A stretch of DNA of 64,000 nucleotides from Micromonosporaceae bacterium KJ-029 (GCA_005402585.1 BIFP01000004.1:1-64000), one strand, 5' to 3'. Positions 19,421-28,245 are shown, counted from the first letter of the stretch. Made by a program: numbers and translations. The notes: a model not told the origin generated them from the sequence alone.

Positions 19421-19546
19421 GGATGACCATGCCTGAGTGGTCAGCCATTTCTGGTAACTTTTGGAGATCAACGACCGGCGTCAGCCCCGCCTGCACAACA
19501 GCGGCCTCGGCATGCACGACACCCGGAGAGCCCGGCGGAGGATTCT

Positions 19547-20401
19547 GTGAACAAGACCGATCTCATGGCGAAGGCGCCTTCGATCGCGGCCGCCATGGCC
19601 ACCGCCGACGTGAGCCCCGACATACAGCTGACCCAGACCCGCTACCGGGCCACACTCGTCTCTGGCTGGGGCATCCCAGCCGGAGCATCGGTCCTGGAAA
19701 TCGGCTGCGGACAGGGCGACATGACGGCCGTCCTGGCCGAGGCCGTCGGCCCGCAGGGCCGCGTGGTCGCCGTCGACATCGCCGATCCGTCGTACGGCAC
19801 CCCGATCACCTTGGGCCAGTCGGCAGAGCACCTCAAGAAGACACCGCTGGGCTCCCGCATCGAATTCCGCTTCAGCCTGGACATTCTCGATGAGGCGGTC
19901 ACTTTTCCCAGCGGCGGGTTCGACTACGCCGTCCTGGCACACTGCTCCTGGTACTTCGCCTCCCTGGACCAGCTGCGGGAGAGCCTTGCCCGAATCCGCC
20001 GGTGGGCACGGACCCTGTGCTTCACCGAGTGGGACCTCGCACCCACCTCGGCCGACCAACTGCCTCACCTGCTGGCCGTCCTAATCCAGGGCCAGTTCGA
20101 GGCGAGCGGGTCGCGGGGCGCAGGCAACGTGCGCACGCCGTTCTCGCACGAAAGTCTCCTCCGGATTCTCCCGGCGGCAGGCTGGTGCCCCGTCCCGGGA
20201 CAGGCCGTGGACACCGCCTCCCTACAGGACGGTGACTGGGAGGTGAACGCCTGCGTGACACTGCTCGACGATGTCGACCGGATGGCTGAGCTGCCGCAAG
20301 CGGTACGGGACCTGGTACAAAGCCAGGCGGATGTGCTCCGGTCCCAGGCGAAGAATCGTGGCAACACGCCACTGCCGGCCTACTCGCTGACCGCCTCTTG
20401 A
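19547..20401 (+). CDS. Class I SAM-dependent methyltransferase
   Basis: 284 residues from GTG 19547, preceded by CGGAGG. SAM-binding motif I is VLEIGCGQGDMTAVLAEAVG, with VVAVDIAD as motif II and GGFDYAVLAHCSWYF as the motif IV region. The substrate is not predictable. It lies tail to tail with a truncated LanB-like lanthipeptide dehydratase, so it might once have belonged to a peptide-modification cluster, but SAM methyltransferases are common and the association may be chance. Confidence 0.88.
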   Translation: MNKTDLMAKAPSIAAAMATADVSPDIQLTQTRYRATLVSGWGIPAGASVLEIGCGQGDMTAVLAEAVGPQGRVVAVDIADPSYGTPITLGQSAEHLKKTPLGSRIEFRFSLDILDEAVTFPSGGFDYAVLAHCSWYFASLDQLRESLARIRRWARTLCFTEWDLAPTSADQLPHLLAVLIQGQFEASGSRGAGNVRTPFSHESLLRILPAAGWCPVPGQAVDTASLQDGDWEVNACVTLLDDVDRMAELPQAVRDLVQSQADVLRSQAKNRGNTPLPAYSLTAS

Positions 20402-20450
20402 ACACACCCGGGACACCGGTCCGGGGCCACGCGGGTGAACTTCCTGCACG

Positions 20451-21100
20451 TCAACGAGTACCCGCCTGACTGGCACGGCACGGCCGCCATTGGCCACTGA
20501 CGCGCGCCAACCCATCACGCGCGTGCGCCACGGCCGCCGCTACCGGCCGGCTGTACCTGACCGACACGTCGACCGGCTCACCGTCCTTTTGCCGCTGGCA
20601 GGGCACTACGAGGCGACCCCCGCGCACCACACACAGGTCGTTGACGGTGAGTGTCAGCAGGTCCTGCACCCGCTCGTCGCGTTCGAGCGCGGCGACGGTC
20701 GCGGCCACCCAGGACTCGACGGGCCGGGCGTGGGCCCGATGCCCACCGCCCCAACGCACCGTGGCCGCCTCGCCGATCCGCAGGGACGCGACGCCCGCGA
20801 ACAGACCGAACGGGGTGGCCCTGCTGCGCATGCGCAGCAGGTACCCGGTCACGGAGATGACCGCGCCGCGCACCCTGCGCGTCTCGCGCTCGCCCCCGTC
20901 AAGTACGTCGCGGACCCTAATCGCCAGCGTCGAACTGGCGGCCTCGATGGCTCCCGCGACCTCGGTGGTCCACGCATCGGCCAGCCGGGAGACCCACCGC
21001 TGCACCGCGTCCGGGCTGTCGTCAGACAGGTCGGGGCTGGGCGCGCAGGAGCCGAGCAGGGCGAGTTCACGCCCATCCATCTCATGATGAGGCATTCGAT
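20451..21100 (-). pseudogene. Lantibiotic dehydratase (LanB N-terminal) fragment
   Basis: The minus-strand frame carries the LanB N-terminal signature RGAVISVTGYLLRMRSRATP followed by FGLFAGVASLRIG, and LTVNDLCVVRGGRLVVPCQR. In full-length enzymes (about 800-1000 residues) this domain glutamylates Ser/Thr of a precursor peptide using Glu-tRNA. Here coding similarity ends near VSVRYSRPVAAAVAHARDG, and no good start or elimination domain is present. It is a truncated relic; no precursor peptide or LanC was seen nearby. Confidence 0.75.
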
Positions 21101-21332
21101 GCGGAGCACCTGGCGGGATATGTCGATGCCGCTGGCGGGCCCGCCCCCAACCCGAGCAATGCGAGGCTCGGCTCACCGACCCGTAGACATGGGCGGAAGC
21201 CGCTCGGCAGTGACCTGTAATCGGGTCGATAAGACGACGGGCCGGACTGCCCATGATCTCGACGCCCATCGACCTCGCCGCGCGGCAACACTCACCGAAC
21301 CGTGATCAACTATGGATTTTGATCCGGGCTCC

Positions 21333-21338
21333 TATACT
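21333..21338 (+). promoter_or_regulatory. -10 element for a leaderless transcript
   Basis: TATACT ends 6 nt before ATG 21345. In actinobacteria a TANNNT element with the ATG about 7 nt downstream is the usual arrangement of leaderless genes, so transcription would start at or next to the A of the ATG. There is no good -35 match. Confidence 0.5.
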
Positions 21339-21344
21339 CGCCCG

Positions 21345-21668
21345 ATGATCGAGGGATGGTCGGTTGTCCCGGAGCGGGCGGCGGTGGATGCTGCCGGCCC
21401 GCACGCCGAGGTCGCGCATGGCGATGGAGTCACCTTCGCGTACGGGGCGGACGCTCTGGTCGTGATCGTCGACGCCGGAGACCGGCCCCACGGCACCGCT
21501 GTCGACAACGCGAACACCCTGATGCTGCGGGAGCCTCTGCCCAGCGAGACGACTCAGTGGATGAATTCGACGAGCAAGTCCAAGCCGCTTCTGGGCTTTG
21601 TCAGAATGACCGATGGCTGTCTGGCTCTCGGTAAGCTCTGCCAAGCCACCAGCACTACCGCGGCATGA
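21345..21668 (+). CDS. Small protein of unknown function
   Basis: About 107 residues (MIEGWSVVPERAAVDAAGPH...). ATG 21345 is preferred to ATG 21312 because a -10 TATACT lies just upstream, implying a leaderless mRNA. No domain was recognised; GDGVTFAYGADALVVIVDAG suggests a compact alpha/beta fold. The stop overlaps the next ATG as ATGA, so it is expressed with the SUKH-like gene that follows. Confidence 0.5.
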   Translation: MIEGWSVVPERAAVDAAGPHAEVAHGDGVTFAYGADALVVIVDAGDRPHGTAVDNANTLMLREPLPSETTQWMNSTSKSKPLLGFVRMTDGCLALGKLCQATSTTAA

Positions 21669-22429
21669 ACCCATTCACCGGGGAACAGGGAACCCTCACG
21701 TCCGCCACGTTGACCTGGGGCGACCGGCTTCCCCCGGAACTGCTGGACACGGTGCGGCCGACGCCGACACTGCCGGTACCCGGTATCGACTGGCTGGACG
21801 ATGTACCCCAAGATCTGACCCGGGCACTGCGGTCCTTTCTGACCGCTTGGTACGCCGATGTGCCAGTGCCACCGGCCGCACCCCAACACGCTGCCATGAA
21901 ACTTCCGGCCCCGTTGCTGGCCTTCCACGACATCGCCGCCGGCCGCGAGGAACTCCTCGGCCGGCAGGACTTCATCCAGCCGCTCGACGGGATCGAGTAC
22001 GCCGAAGAGGAGCCGCTGGTGGTCTTCGCAGCCGAGAATCAGGGCGTCTGGGAGGCACTGATCGACCCCACAGACGACGATCCCGTCGTCTGGTACGACG
22101 GCGGCCCACAGCGACTACGCGAGCGCGAACGCCTCAGCGGCTTCCTACTCCAGTTCGCCCTCAACGAAGCGGTGAACACCTCCCCATTCGGTGGCTTCGC
22201 CGCGGTCACCCCGCAGGTGCTGGACCGGTTCGTCGAGGACCTGGTCCCCGTCCCGCTACAGCCGATGCGTGTACCTGGCGACCCGACACGCCTTTGGGTG
22301 GCTCCCGGACTCGTCGCGATGGCCGCCGACTACGGCGAGAGTGGTATCTGGCTGAGCGTCGGTAGCCGGCAACGCTCCGCCCTGCGGCCCCTACGCACTC
22401 GCCTTGACTGGGAACACTTCAACGGCTAA
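21665..22429 (+). CDS. SMI1/KNR4 (SUKH)-like protein
   Basis: 254 residues. LVVFAAENQGVWEALIDPTD followed by DPVVWYDGG is the hallmark pattern of SUKH-superfamily proteins in actinobacteria (FAxENQG, DDPxVW). Many SUKH proteins are immunity proteins of polymorphic toxin systems; no toxin gene is adjacent, so that role is only possible. It is coupled by ATGA to the upstream small gene. The TAA stop (22427-22429) lies within CTAA, the target-like sequence flanking an IS701-type end, so the C-terminus may have been altered by an insertion. Confidence 0.7.
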   Translation: MNPFTGEQGTLTSATLTWGDRLPPELLDTVRPTPTLPVPGIDWLDDVPQDLTRALRSFLTAWYADVPVPPAAPQHAAMKLPAPLLAFHDIAAGREELLGRQDFIQPLDGIEYAEEEPLVVFAAENQGVWEALIDPTDDDPVVWYDGGPQRLRERERLSGFLLQFALNEAVNTSPFGGFAAVTPQVLDRFVEDLVPVPLQPMRVPGDPTRLWVAPGLVAMAADYGESGIWLSVGSRQRSALRPLRTRLDWEHFNG

Positions 22430-22451
22430 TACGGCAGCCGCCGTTTGAGAT
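22426..22451 (+). repeat. Solitary IS701-type terminal sequence
   Basis: CTAA followed by TACGGCAGCCGCCGTT matches the left end of the intact IS701-family element at 29619-29640 (CTAG then TACGGCAGCCGCCGTT). Similarity fades after about 25 bp, and no transposase is present here, so this is an orphan end left by deletion or imprecise excision. Confidence 0.7.
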
Positions 22452-22552
22452 GTTGCCTGTGACTGAGCGCGATGACTGCGACGTTGAGCGCGCAGGCAGG
22501 CGGTGGCTGCTGCGCCTTCGGCGGGCGTGGGCGTCGCGGGGCGCGCGGAGGT

Positions 22553-23459
22553 TCATCCCGTAGTCATGCCGACGATGATCGGGAGCGTGGCGATCGAGAG
22601 CAGCGTCTGCGCGCCCGTGATGGACGCCATGAGGTGGGTGTCGCCGCCCATCCGCCTGGCGAGGACGTAGGCGGATGGTGCGGTCGGGACGGCGCAGATG
22701 ATCGCGATGCTGGTGAGCGTCGCGCCGCTGATGTCGAAGGCTGTGGCGATGGCGACCGCCGCGAGGGGCAGGGCGACGAGCTTGAGTGCGGATGTCGACA
22801 ACGTCGCGCCGCCGCAGTCGGAAGGTGATCGCCGCACCTGCCGCCAGCGTTCCGCACACCAGCGCGGGCGCGGCGAGCATGCCGAGGGTGGTGGCCAGGA
22901 ACGCGGGCATATTGATCTGGAGCAGGTTCAGGGCGAGGCCGGCTGCGCAGCCCTGGATGAGGGGGTTGCCGGGGAGTTCGCGCCAGAGCCTGGGTCGGTC
23001 GCGGTCGTCGCGGTCGCCGTGTTTCGACAGGACGCTCACCGATATGACGTTGACGAGCGGGACCATGACGGCGGCGGCCAGGGCGAAGGTGGCGACGCCT
23101 GCTGGGCCGTAGGCGGCGGAGGCGAACACGAGCCCGATGTAGGCGTTGATGCGGATGCTGCCCTGGACCAGCGAGGTCAGTTGCGGGCCGTTCGCGCGCA
23201 GCGGGCGACGCAGCGCGATGATGAGCACGGAGACGACGACGACCGGGACGGCCAGGCTGGGCAGCAAAGCCGCCGGCGAGGCCGCGGCCAGGTCAGTCGC
23301 GGCGATCGAGGTGACGAACAGCGCGGGCGTGAAGACTCGGTAGCTCATCCACTCGACGCCGCGCCAGATTCCCGGGTCGGTCACCAGCCGCCGGCGTAGC
23401 ACCGTGCCGAGTCCGAGCAGCAGCACGATCGGGACGACCGCCATGAGGACGAGATGCAT
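22553..23459 (-). pseudogene. AEC-family (auxin efflux carrier) transporter, frameshifted
   Basis: From ATG 23457-23459, the product MHLVLMAVVPIVLLLGLGTV... is a multi-helix AEC permease with NMPAFLATTLGMLAAPALVC, running in frame to about 22825. The continuation ALKLVALPLAAVAIATAFDI ... LSIATLPIIVGMTTG is in another frame and ends at 22553. A single frameshift near 22815-22830 therefore splits an otherwise complete transporter of about 300 residues. Its start is 26 bp from the divergent CGNR gene start. Confidence 0.8.
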
Positions 23460-23485
23460 GTCAACGACTGTGTTGCAATGGGTCA

Positions 23486-23540
23486 GTGCAGTTCAACCAT
23501 GACAACATGACCGGGGCCCGTCTCGCCGCCGATCTCGCTA
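23486..23540 (+). pseudogene. 5' part of a CGNR zinc-finger gene, interrupted by the IS630-ended unit
   Basis: GTG 23486 begins VQFNHDNMTGARLAADLA, the normal N-terminus of CGNR (ABATE-domain) regulators, and runs into TA 23539-23540, where the IS630 left end begins. Joining it at this TA to 26540 restores GCT AAC CTC GTG, i.e. ...DLANLVAEGR..., in frame with the 3' part at 26541-27029. The intact gene would encode about 180 residues. Confidence 0.85.
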
Positions 23541-23619
23541 CAGATCTTGAAACGCCAGGTTCGTCCACTATGGCCCGGCGTGTCGGCGTTATCTTTGCCG
23601 GTGATCGTTGTAGGCCGGG

Positions 23620-24698
23620 GTGATGAGGTATTCCGACGGAGGCGGGTTGTCCCCGCGGGGGCGGGCGAAGCGTGAGGCGGTGCGGCGGCAGGCGGCCGGA
23701 TGGTTCGCTCAGGGGGTGTCGGTGCCGGAGGTCGCCCGCAGGCTGCGGGTGTCGCAGACCGCGGTGTACGGGTGGCGTAGGCGGTGGCGGGCCGGTGGTG
23801 AGGACGCTCTTGCTTCGAAGGGGCCTGGCGGGTCCCGCTGCCGCCTTGACGAGCCCCGGCTGCAGCGGCTGGCCGACGCCTTGGACAAGGGTCCGGCGGC
23901 GCACGGCTTCGGCGAGGATCAGCGCTGGACTTTGGCTCGGGTGTCGGACTTGATCGCCCGCATGTTCCGCACCCGCTACACCCTGCGCGGCACGTCGTAC
24001 CTGCTGCACCGTATCGGCTGGTCGGTGCAGGTTCCCGCGCACCGGCCGGTCGAACGCGACGAGGCCGCGGTCGCGACGTGGCGGCGGGAGGTGTGGCCGG
24101 CGGGAAAACGGTAGCGGCGCAGCGCGACGCGTGGATCTGCTTCGAGGACGAGGCCGGTCAGACGCTGCGCCCACCGAAGGCCCGCACTTGGGGCCGCTGC
24201 GGTCACACCCCACAGATTCCCCTGTCCGGCAAGGGATCCGGGCGAGTCTCGATTGCCGGGCTGGCCTGCTACAAGCCCGGCCAGCGTCCCCGGCTGATCT
24301 ACCGCACGATCATTCACCGCGGTCGCAAGAACGAACGCCGCAGCTTCGGGGAGACCGACTACATTGCCCTGCTGGATGCCGCGCACCAGCAACTCCGCGG
24401 GCCGATCGTCCTCGTCTGGGACAACCTCAACACCCACATCAGCGCCGCCATGCGGCAGATGATCGCCGCCCGGGACTGGCTGCACGTGATCCGCCTGCCC
24501 GCCTACGCTCCCGACCTCAACCCCACCGAGCAAGTGTGGTCCCACCTCAAGCGCAGCATCGGCAACCTCGCCGTCCGCGGCGTCGACCACCTCCTAGCGA
24601 TCATCCGGAACCGGCTCAAGCGAATCCAGTACCGCCCCGACCTGCTCGACAGCTTCCTGGCCCACACCGGCCTGACCATCGAACCCAACTCGACCTAG
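23620..24698 (+). CDS. IS630-family transposase, probably made by -1 frameshifting
   Basis: Frame 1 (23620-24114) encodes the HTH region: AVRRQAAGWFAQGVSVPEVA, RRLRVSQTAVYGWRRRWRAG, and ends PAGKR-stop. Frame 2 (24078-24698) encodes the DDE core: WICFEDEAGQTLRPPKARTW (first Asp/Glu region), VLVWDNLNTH (second Asp) and YAPDLNPTEQVWSHLKRS (final Asp/Glu block). The overlap contains GGGAAAA at 24102-24108 in the phase required for -1 slippage, joining the two into one protein of about 350 residues. It moves the element by TA-targeted cut and paste. Confidence 0.85.
24102..24108 (+). promoter_or_regulatory. Slippery heptamer for -1 ribosomal frameshifting
   Basis: In the upstream frame the ribosome reads GCG GGA AAA CGG TAG; a -1 slip on G-GGA-AAA gives GGG AAA ACG GTA and enters the downstream transposase frame. 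The site is 5 nt before the frame-1 stop codon, the usual position. Frameshift-controlled transposases are common in several IS families, including IS630 members. Confidence 0.65.
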
Positions 24699-24890
24699 CA
24701 TTCAAGATCTGTAGCGTCGACACGGGAGAACTCCGGAGGGTGGAGAAGACAATCGAACGGCGCATCGAAGACGCGGTGTCGGCACTAAGGGGCGGGTCCA
24801 TCAAGGACGGCGCCAGGGAGGTGCTGCAGCAGATGGCTCTGACGTTGTTTCGACGGACGCGATAATGCGGCCGATGCTGCGGGAGGACCG

Positions 24891-25766
24891 GTGATTCAAA
24901 CTTTCGAGCTCGCCAAACACTACGGCCACGTGCGGGCGGTGGACGGCATCAGCTTCACGGCGCATCCTGGCCGAGTCACCGGGTTCCTCGGGCTCAACGG
25001 GTCCGGGAAGACGACAACTCTGCGGATGCTACTCGGCCTGAGCCGCCCGACGTCCGGCCGCGCGATGATCAACAACAAGCGGTTTCAGGATCTCCGGTAC
25101 CCGGTGCGGGAGGTCGGTGCAGTCCTCGAGCAGGGCATTAGCCACCCAGGGCAGACTGGTCGAGCGCACCTTGTCGCCCAGGCGATCGTCGCCGGAGCCG
25201 GCCGAGGCCGGGTGGACGCTCTGCTAGAACACGTTGGCCTCACCGATGCGGCGGACCGGCGCAGCGGCGGCTACTCCTTGGGCATGCGGCAGCGCTTGGC
25301 GGTGGCGACCGCCCTGCTTGGCGACCCACCGGTACTGGTGCTCGACGAACCAGCAAACGGCCTCGACCCAGAGGGCATCGCGTGGCTCCGGCTGCTGCTG
25401 CGCGACCACGCCTCGGGCGGTGGGACGGTGCTCATCTCCAGCCATCTACTGGCCGAACTGGCTCACCTCATCGACGATGTGGTGATCGTCGCCAAAGGCC
25501 AGATCAGATGCGCCGCCCCGCTGGCTAGCCTCTACGGCGCCGCGGCCCATCGGCTGCGCGTGCGCGGTCGTGACCCACAGCGGCTATGGCAGGTCTTCGA
25601 GAGCGTCGGAGGACGGGTGGCGAGAGTCGGTGACGCCTTGGAGGTGGTGGGGCTAACCCCGGAGCAGGCCGGTGAGGTCGCGTTCGGCGCCCGAGTGCCG
25701 CTCTACGAGCTGACCGCGGACACCCCGAACCTCGAACAGATCTTCCTCGACCTGGCGGCCGTCTGA
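24891..25766 (+). CDS. ABC transporter ATPase (exporter type)
   Basis: 291 residues from GTG 24891. Walker A GLNGSGKTTTLRMLLG, signature region YSLGMRQRLAVATALLG, Walker B PVLVLDEPANGLDP and the switch His in ISSHLLAEL are all intact. It resembles NatA/BcrA-type subunits that power two-component exporters for ions, peptides or antibiotics. It overlaps the permease gene by 1 nt (TGATG). Both are passengers between the internal and outer IS630 ends. The 150 bp upstream contain a short unidentified frame (IERRIEDAVSALRGGSIKDG) ending at 24865. Confidence 0.92.
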   Translation: MIQTFELAKHYGHVRAVDGISFTAHPGRVTGFLGLNGSGKTTTLRMLLGLSRPTSGRAMINNKRFQDLRYPVREVGAVLEQGISHPGQTGRAHLVAQAIVAGAGRGRVDALLEHVGLTDAADRRSGGYSLGMRQRLAVATALLGDPPVLVLDEPANGLDPEGIAWLRLLLRDHASGGGTVLISSHLLAELAHLIDDVVIVAKGQIRCAAPLASLYGAAAHRLRVRGRDPQRLWQVFESVGGRVARVGDALEVVGLTPEQAGEVAFGARVPLYELTADTPNLEQIFLDLAAV

Positions 25767-26368
25767 TGGTGGCATTGGTGCGAAGCGAGCTCTATCGGGT
25801 GGCGACGATCCGATCCAGTTGGGTTTCCCTCCTCGTGTTCGGCGTGGTGGGGCTGCTGCTCGGCGCGGTCAATATCGACGCCTGGGCGCTGTTGGTTGGC
25901 ATGGCGGCATTCGGGCTGTCCGCCATGATCGTCTCCCAGCACTACCAGCACCGGACCGCCGTCCTGCTCTACCTCGCCGAACCCAGGCGTGTCGCGGTCC
26001 TCATCGGCCAGGTGGTCACCGCGGCGATCGTGACGGTGGGAATCGTGGCGGTCAGTGGCCTCACAGTCGTGCTGAAGGGCGAGCCGACCCGGTACGGGAA
26101 CCTGTTGACCATGATCCCCGTTCTGGCGGTGTTCGGTGCCGCGACAGCAGCGATCGTCCGCCGCTCGACCTGGCTGTTCCTGGGCGCTGCGGGCTGGTTC
26201 GTGTTCGTCGAGGGCCTCCTCGGCAGGCTGCAGGCCCCGCTGCCGTTCTCGGCCTTCCTCGGTGCCGGCGCAGGCGACCCCCGAAGCCTCGTCATTGCCG
26301 CCAGCTGGACCGTCCTGGCGGTCGTCGTCGCCATGGTCACAGTGGGCCGCGACGTCACTGGCGATTGA
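25766..26368 (+). CDS. ABC transporter membrane subunit
   Basis: 200 residues with five to six hydrophobic segments (SWVSLLVFGVVGLLLGAVNI, LVGMAAFGLSAMIV, ...SWTVLAVVVAMVTVGRDVTG). It is an ABC-2-like permease partner of the preceding ATPase, and starts at the ATG overlapping the ATPase stop. The transported compound is unknown. It is short for ABC-2 permeases (usually 230-280) but shows no internal break. Confidence 0.8.
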   Translation: MVALVRSELYRVATIRSSWVSLLVFGVVGLLLGAVNIDAWALLVGMAAFGLSAMIVSQHYQHRTAVLLYLAEPRRVAVLIGQVVTAAIVTVGIVAVSGLTVVLKGEPTRYGNLLTMIPVLAVFGAATAAIVRRSTWLFLGAAGWFVFVEGLLGRLQAPLPFSAFLGAGAGDPRSLVIAASWTVLAVVVAMVTVGRDVTGD

Positions 26369-26540
26369 CCGCCGGCTGCGAGGGCGATAGCGCGTCCAAC
26401 GATCGCACGCACGGCGACCCGGTAGTGTCATCGCCCCCGAGGCACCCCGTCTCGTGCCCAGCCCCGAGCTGAGGGCCGTCGTGTTCCCTACAGGCAGGCG
26501 AACACCATCGCGTGAACGAACCTGGCCTTTCAAGATCTGT

Positions 26541-27029
26541 AACCTCGTGGCCGAGGGCCGGACCGGTATGGGCGGGGTGCGCGAGATCGACGCGGTCCTG
26601 CGTACGCACGAGATCCGCCGACCAGCGCTCACGGCCCGGCAGGCACAGGCGCTGGAGGTGTGGGGTGTGCGGCTGCGAGCCGTGTTCGAGGCGCCGGGGA
26701 TCGACGAGCGCTGTGCGGCGATCAACGCGCTGCTGGTCGAGGGAACTGCCGGGGTGTTCCTGACCACCCACGACGGGCTGCGTCCGCACCTGCACTTCAC
26801 GCCCGAGGACGATGATGTCGTCGGCCGGGTCCGGGCGGTCACGGCCGGCGGTCTGGCGATCTTCGCGGTTGAGGCGGAAGGGCGGCGGCTGGGCACCTGT
26901 GCTCGGTCGACGTGCGTGACGGTGTTCGTCGACACCAGCCGCAACGGGCGCCGCGGATACTGCTCGGCCCGGTGCGGCAACCACGACGCCGTACATCGCC
27001 ATCGGACGCAGAACCGAGCGGGCAGGTGA
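26541..27029 (+). pseudogene. 3' part of the CGNR zinc-finger gene
   Basis: From AAC 26541 the frame encodes NLVAEGRTGMGGVREIDAVL ... LRAVFEAPGIDERCAAINAL, an ABATE-type sensing domain, and ends with GRRGYCSARCGNHDAVHRHR, the CGNR zinc finger with its Cys residues. CGNR proteins are presumed DNA-binding stress or metabolite-responsive regulators. Its N-terminus lies 3 kb away at 23486-23540. Alone, this part has only the fortuitous upstream frame through the IS end. Confidence 0.88.
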
Positions 27030-27282
27030 CCACCTGTCATGGTTGAACCGCAAAGACCCGTTGCTCGAGCGTGAGGGCGCAGCGTCGGAATTCCGAGGTA
27101 GCGGACCTTGCCGGCCTTCTTCGCCGCGTAGTGCTCGTGACCGAAGGTGAGGTCGGCGCCGCTGCTGGCGTCCGGTCCTGCCGAATGGCGGATAGTGGTC
27201 TTGGCCCCGCGCTTACAGATCACCTGGTTGACCGTGCTTTCCTCGTAGGCTGCATCTCGCACGTGATGGGCAGGAGGCTGAG

Positions 27283-27954
27283 GTGACTGGGACGACGGTG
27301 GCCGAGGTGATGGCCGAGCTGGCCGCGCTCGAGGACCCGAAGACACGCGAGGTGAACGAGAAACTCGGTGACGATCACGGAGTGAACCTCAGCAAGCTGC
27401 GCGCGCTCGCGAAGCGGCTGAAGACGCAGCAGGAACTCGCGAGCCAGCTCTGGAAGGCGGATGACACCGCGGCGAGATTGCTGGCGATGCTGATCTGCCG
27501 CCCGAAGGCGTTCGAGCGTGACGAGTTGGACGTCATGCTGCGCGAGGCGCGCACACCCAAGCTGCACGACTGGCTCGTGAACTACGTGGTGAAGAAGAAC
27601 CCGCACTCCGAAGAACTGCGCCTGGCCTGGTCCGCCGATCCGGATCCAGTGGTCGCGAGTGCCGGTTGGGCGCTGACTACCGAACGCGTGGCCAAGAAGC
27701 CCGAGGGCCTCGACCTCGCAGGAGTGCTCGACGTCATCGAGGCGGAGATGAGGAACGCACCGGATCGCCTGCAGTGGGCGATGAACCACTGCCTGGCTCA
27801 GATCGGGATCGAGCACGCCGAGTATCGCGCCCGTGCGATTGACATCGGTGAGCGCCTGGAGGTGCTCAAGGACTACCCGACTTCCCCGGGCTGCACGTCT
27901 CCGTTCGCACCCATCTGGATCACCGAGATGGTGCGCCGACAGCACCACAAGTAG
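27283..27954 (+). CDS. DNA alkylation repair protein (AlkD-like, HEAT-repeat)
   Basis: 223 residues from GTG 27283 behind AGGAGG. VAEVMAELAALEDPKTREVN and LRALAKRLKTQQELASQLWK match the N-terminal helices of AlkD-type glycosylases; WLVNYVVKKNPHSEELRLAW and LQWAMNHCLAQIGIEHAEYR fit the later HEAT repeats. It would excise alkylated bases such as N3- or N7-alkylpurines. The gene stands alone between the CGNR gene and an unannotated stretch. Confidence 0.88.
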   Translation: MTGTTVAEVMAELAALEDPKTREVNEKLGDDHGVNLSKLRALAKRLKTQQELASQLWKADDTAARLLAMLICRPKAFERDELDVMLREARTPKLHDWLVNYVVKKNPHSEELRLAWSADPDPVVASAGWALTTERVAKKPEGLDLAGVLDVIEAEMRNAPDRLQWAMNHCLAQIGIEHAEYRARAIDIGERLEVLKDYPTSPGCTSPFAPIWITEMVRRQHHK

Positions 27955-28245
27955 GGAGGTGCGTGCCCACGCTCGTGCTGCCATCCCCTGCGTGTTTGAG
28001 GTCGTAGCCGTGGCTGGGCTCGCGTCCCCCTCGCACAACAGAAGTTGGCCGTCGAGGCGACGCGCAACGTACACGGAGACGTACCCGCGCAAACATCCAC
28101 TTCTACGCTCACCGACAGCCCGACTACCGGTCAGTTTTCACCGGCCTCCATGCATCGACGGGATCAGGCGGGTGGACCTGGCCGTCCAGCACCGCTGGAG
28201 GCGGAAGGTGACGCCGGCAACTATCTGCGACTCCGGCTGCCTCGT

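Larger units (their letters stand above)
23541..24711 (+). mobile_element. IS630-family insertion sequence core
   Basis: A stand-alone IS of 1,171 bp is defined by CAGATCTTGAA at 23541 and TTCAAGATCTG ending at 24711, each next to TA (23539-23540, 24712-24713). It may be the original element, with the farther right end at 26539 used in a later, larger transposition. Confidence 0.75.
23541..26539 (+). mobile_element. 2,999-bp IS630-ended unit carrying an ABC transporter
   Basis: The left end begins CAGATCTTGAAACGCCAGGT at 23541. The reverse complement of the right end (26539 leftward) begins CAGATCTTGAAAGGCCAGGT, and about 27 of the first 30 bases agree. Each end is flanked by TA, the IS630/Tc1 target dinucleotide. 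Inside are the transposase (two frames), a third, less similar copy of the end at 24711, then an ABC ATPase and permease. The unit sits exactly inside a CGNR gene whose frame is restored on removal, so it is an insertion and not ancestral DNA. Confidence 0.75.

Noticed and set aside
24720..24865. Short frame IERRIEDAVSALRGGSIKDG between IS630 and the ABC genes
   Set aside because: Faint similarity in style to FhaA-type N-termini but too short and without a clear start to call a gene.
25703..27346. 547-residue minus-strand ORF across the ABC genes and the IS end
   Set aside because: Crosses an insertion junction that is proven by CGNR reconstruction, so it cannot be an ancestral gene. A piece (GHEHYAAKKAGKVRYLGIPT) looks protein-like but matches nothing I can name.
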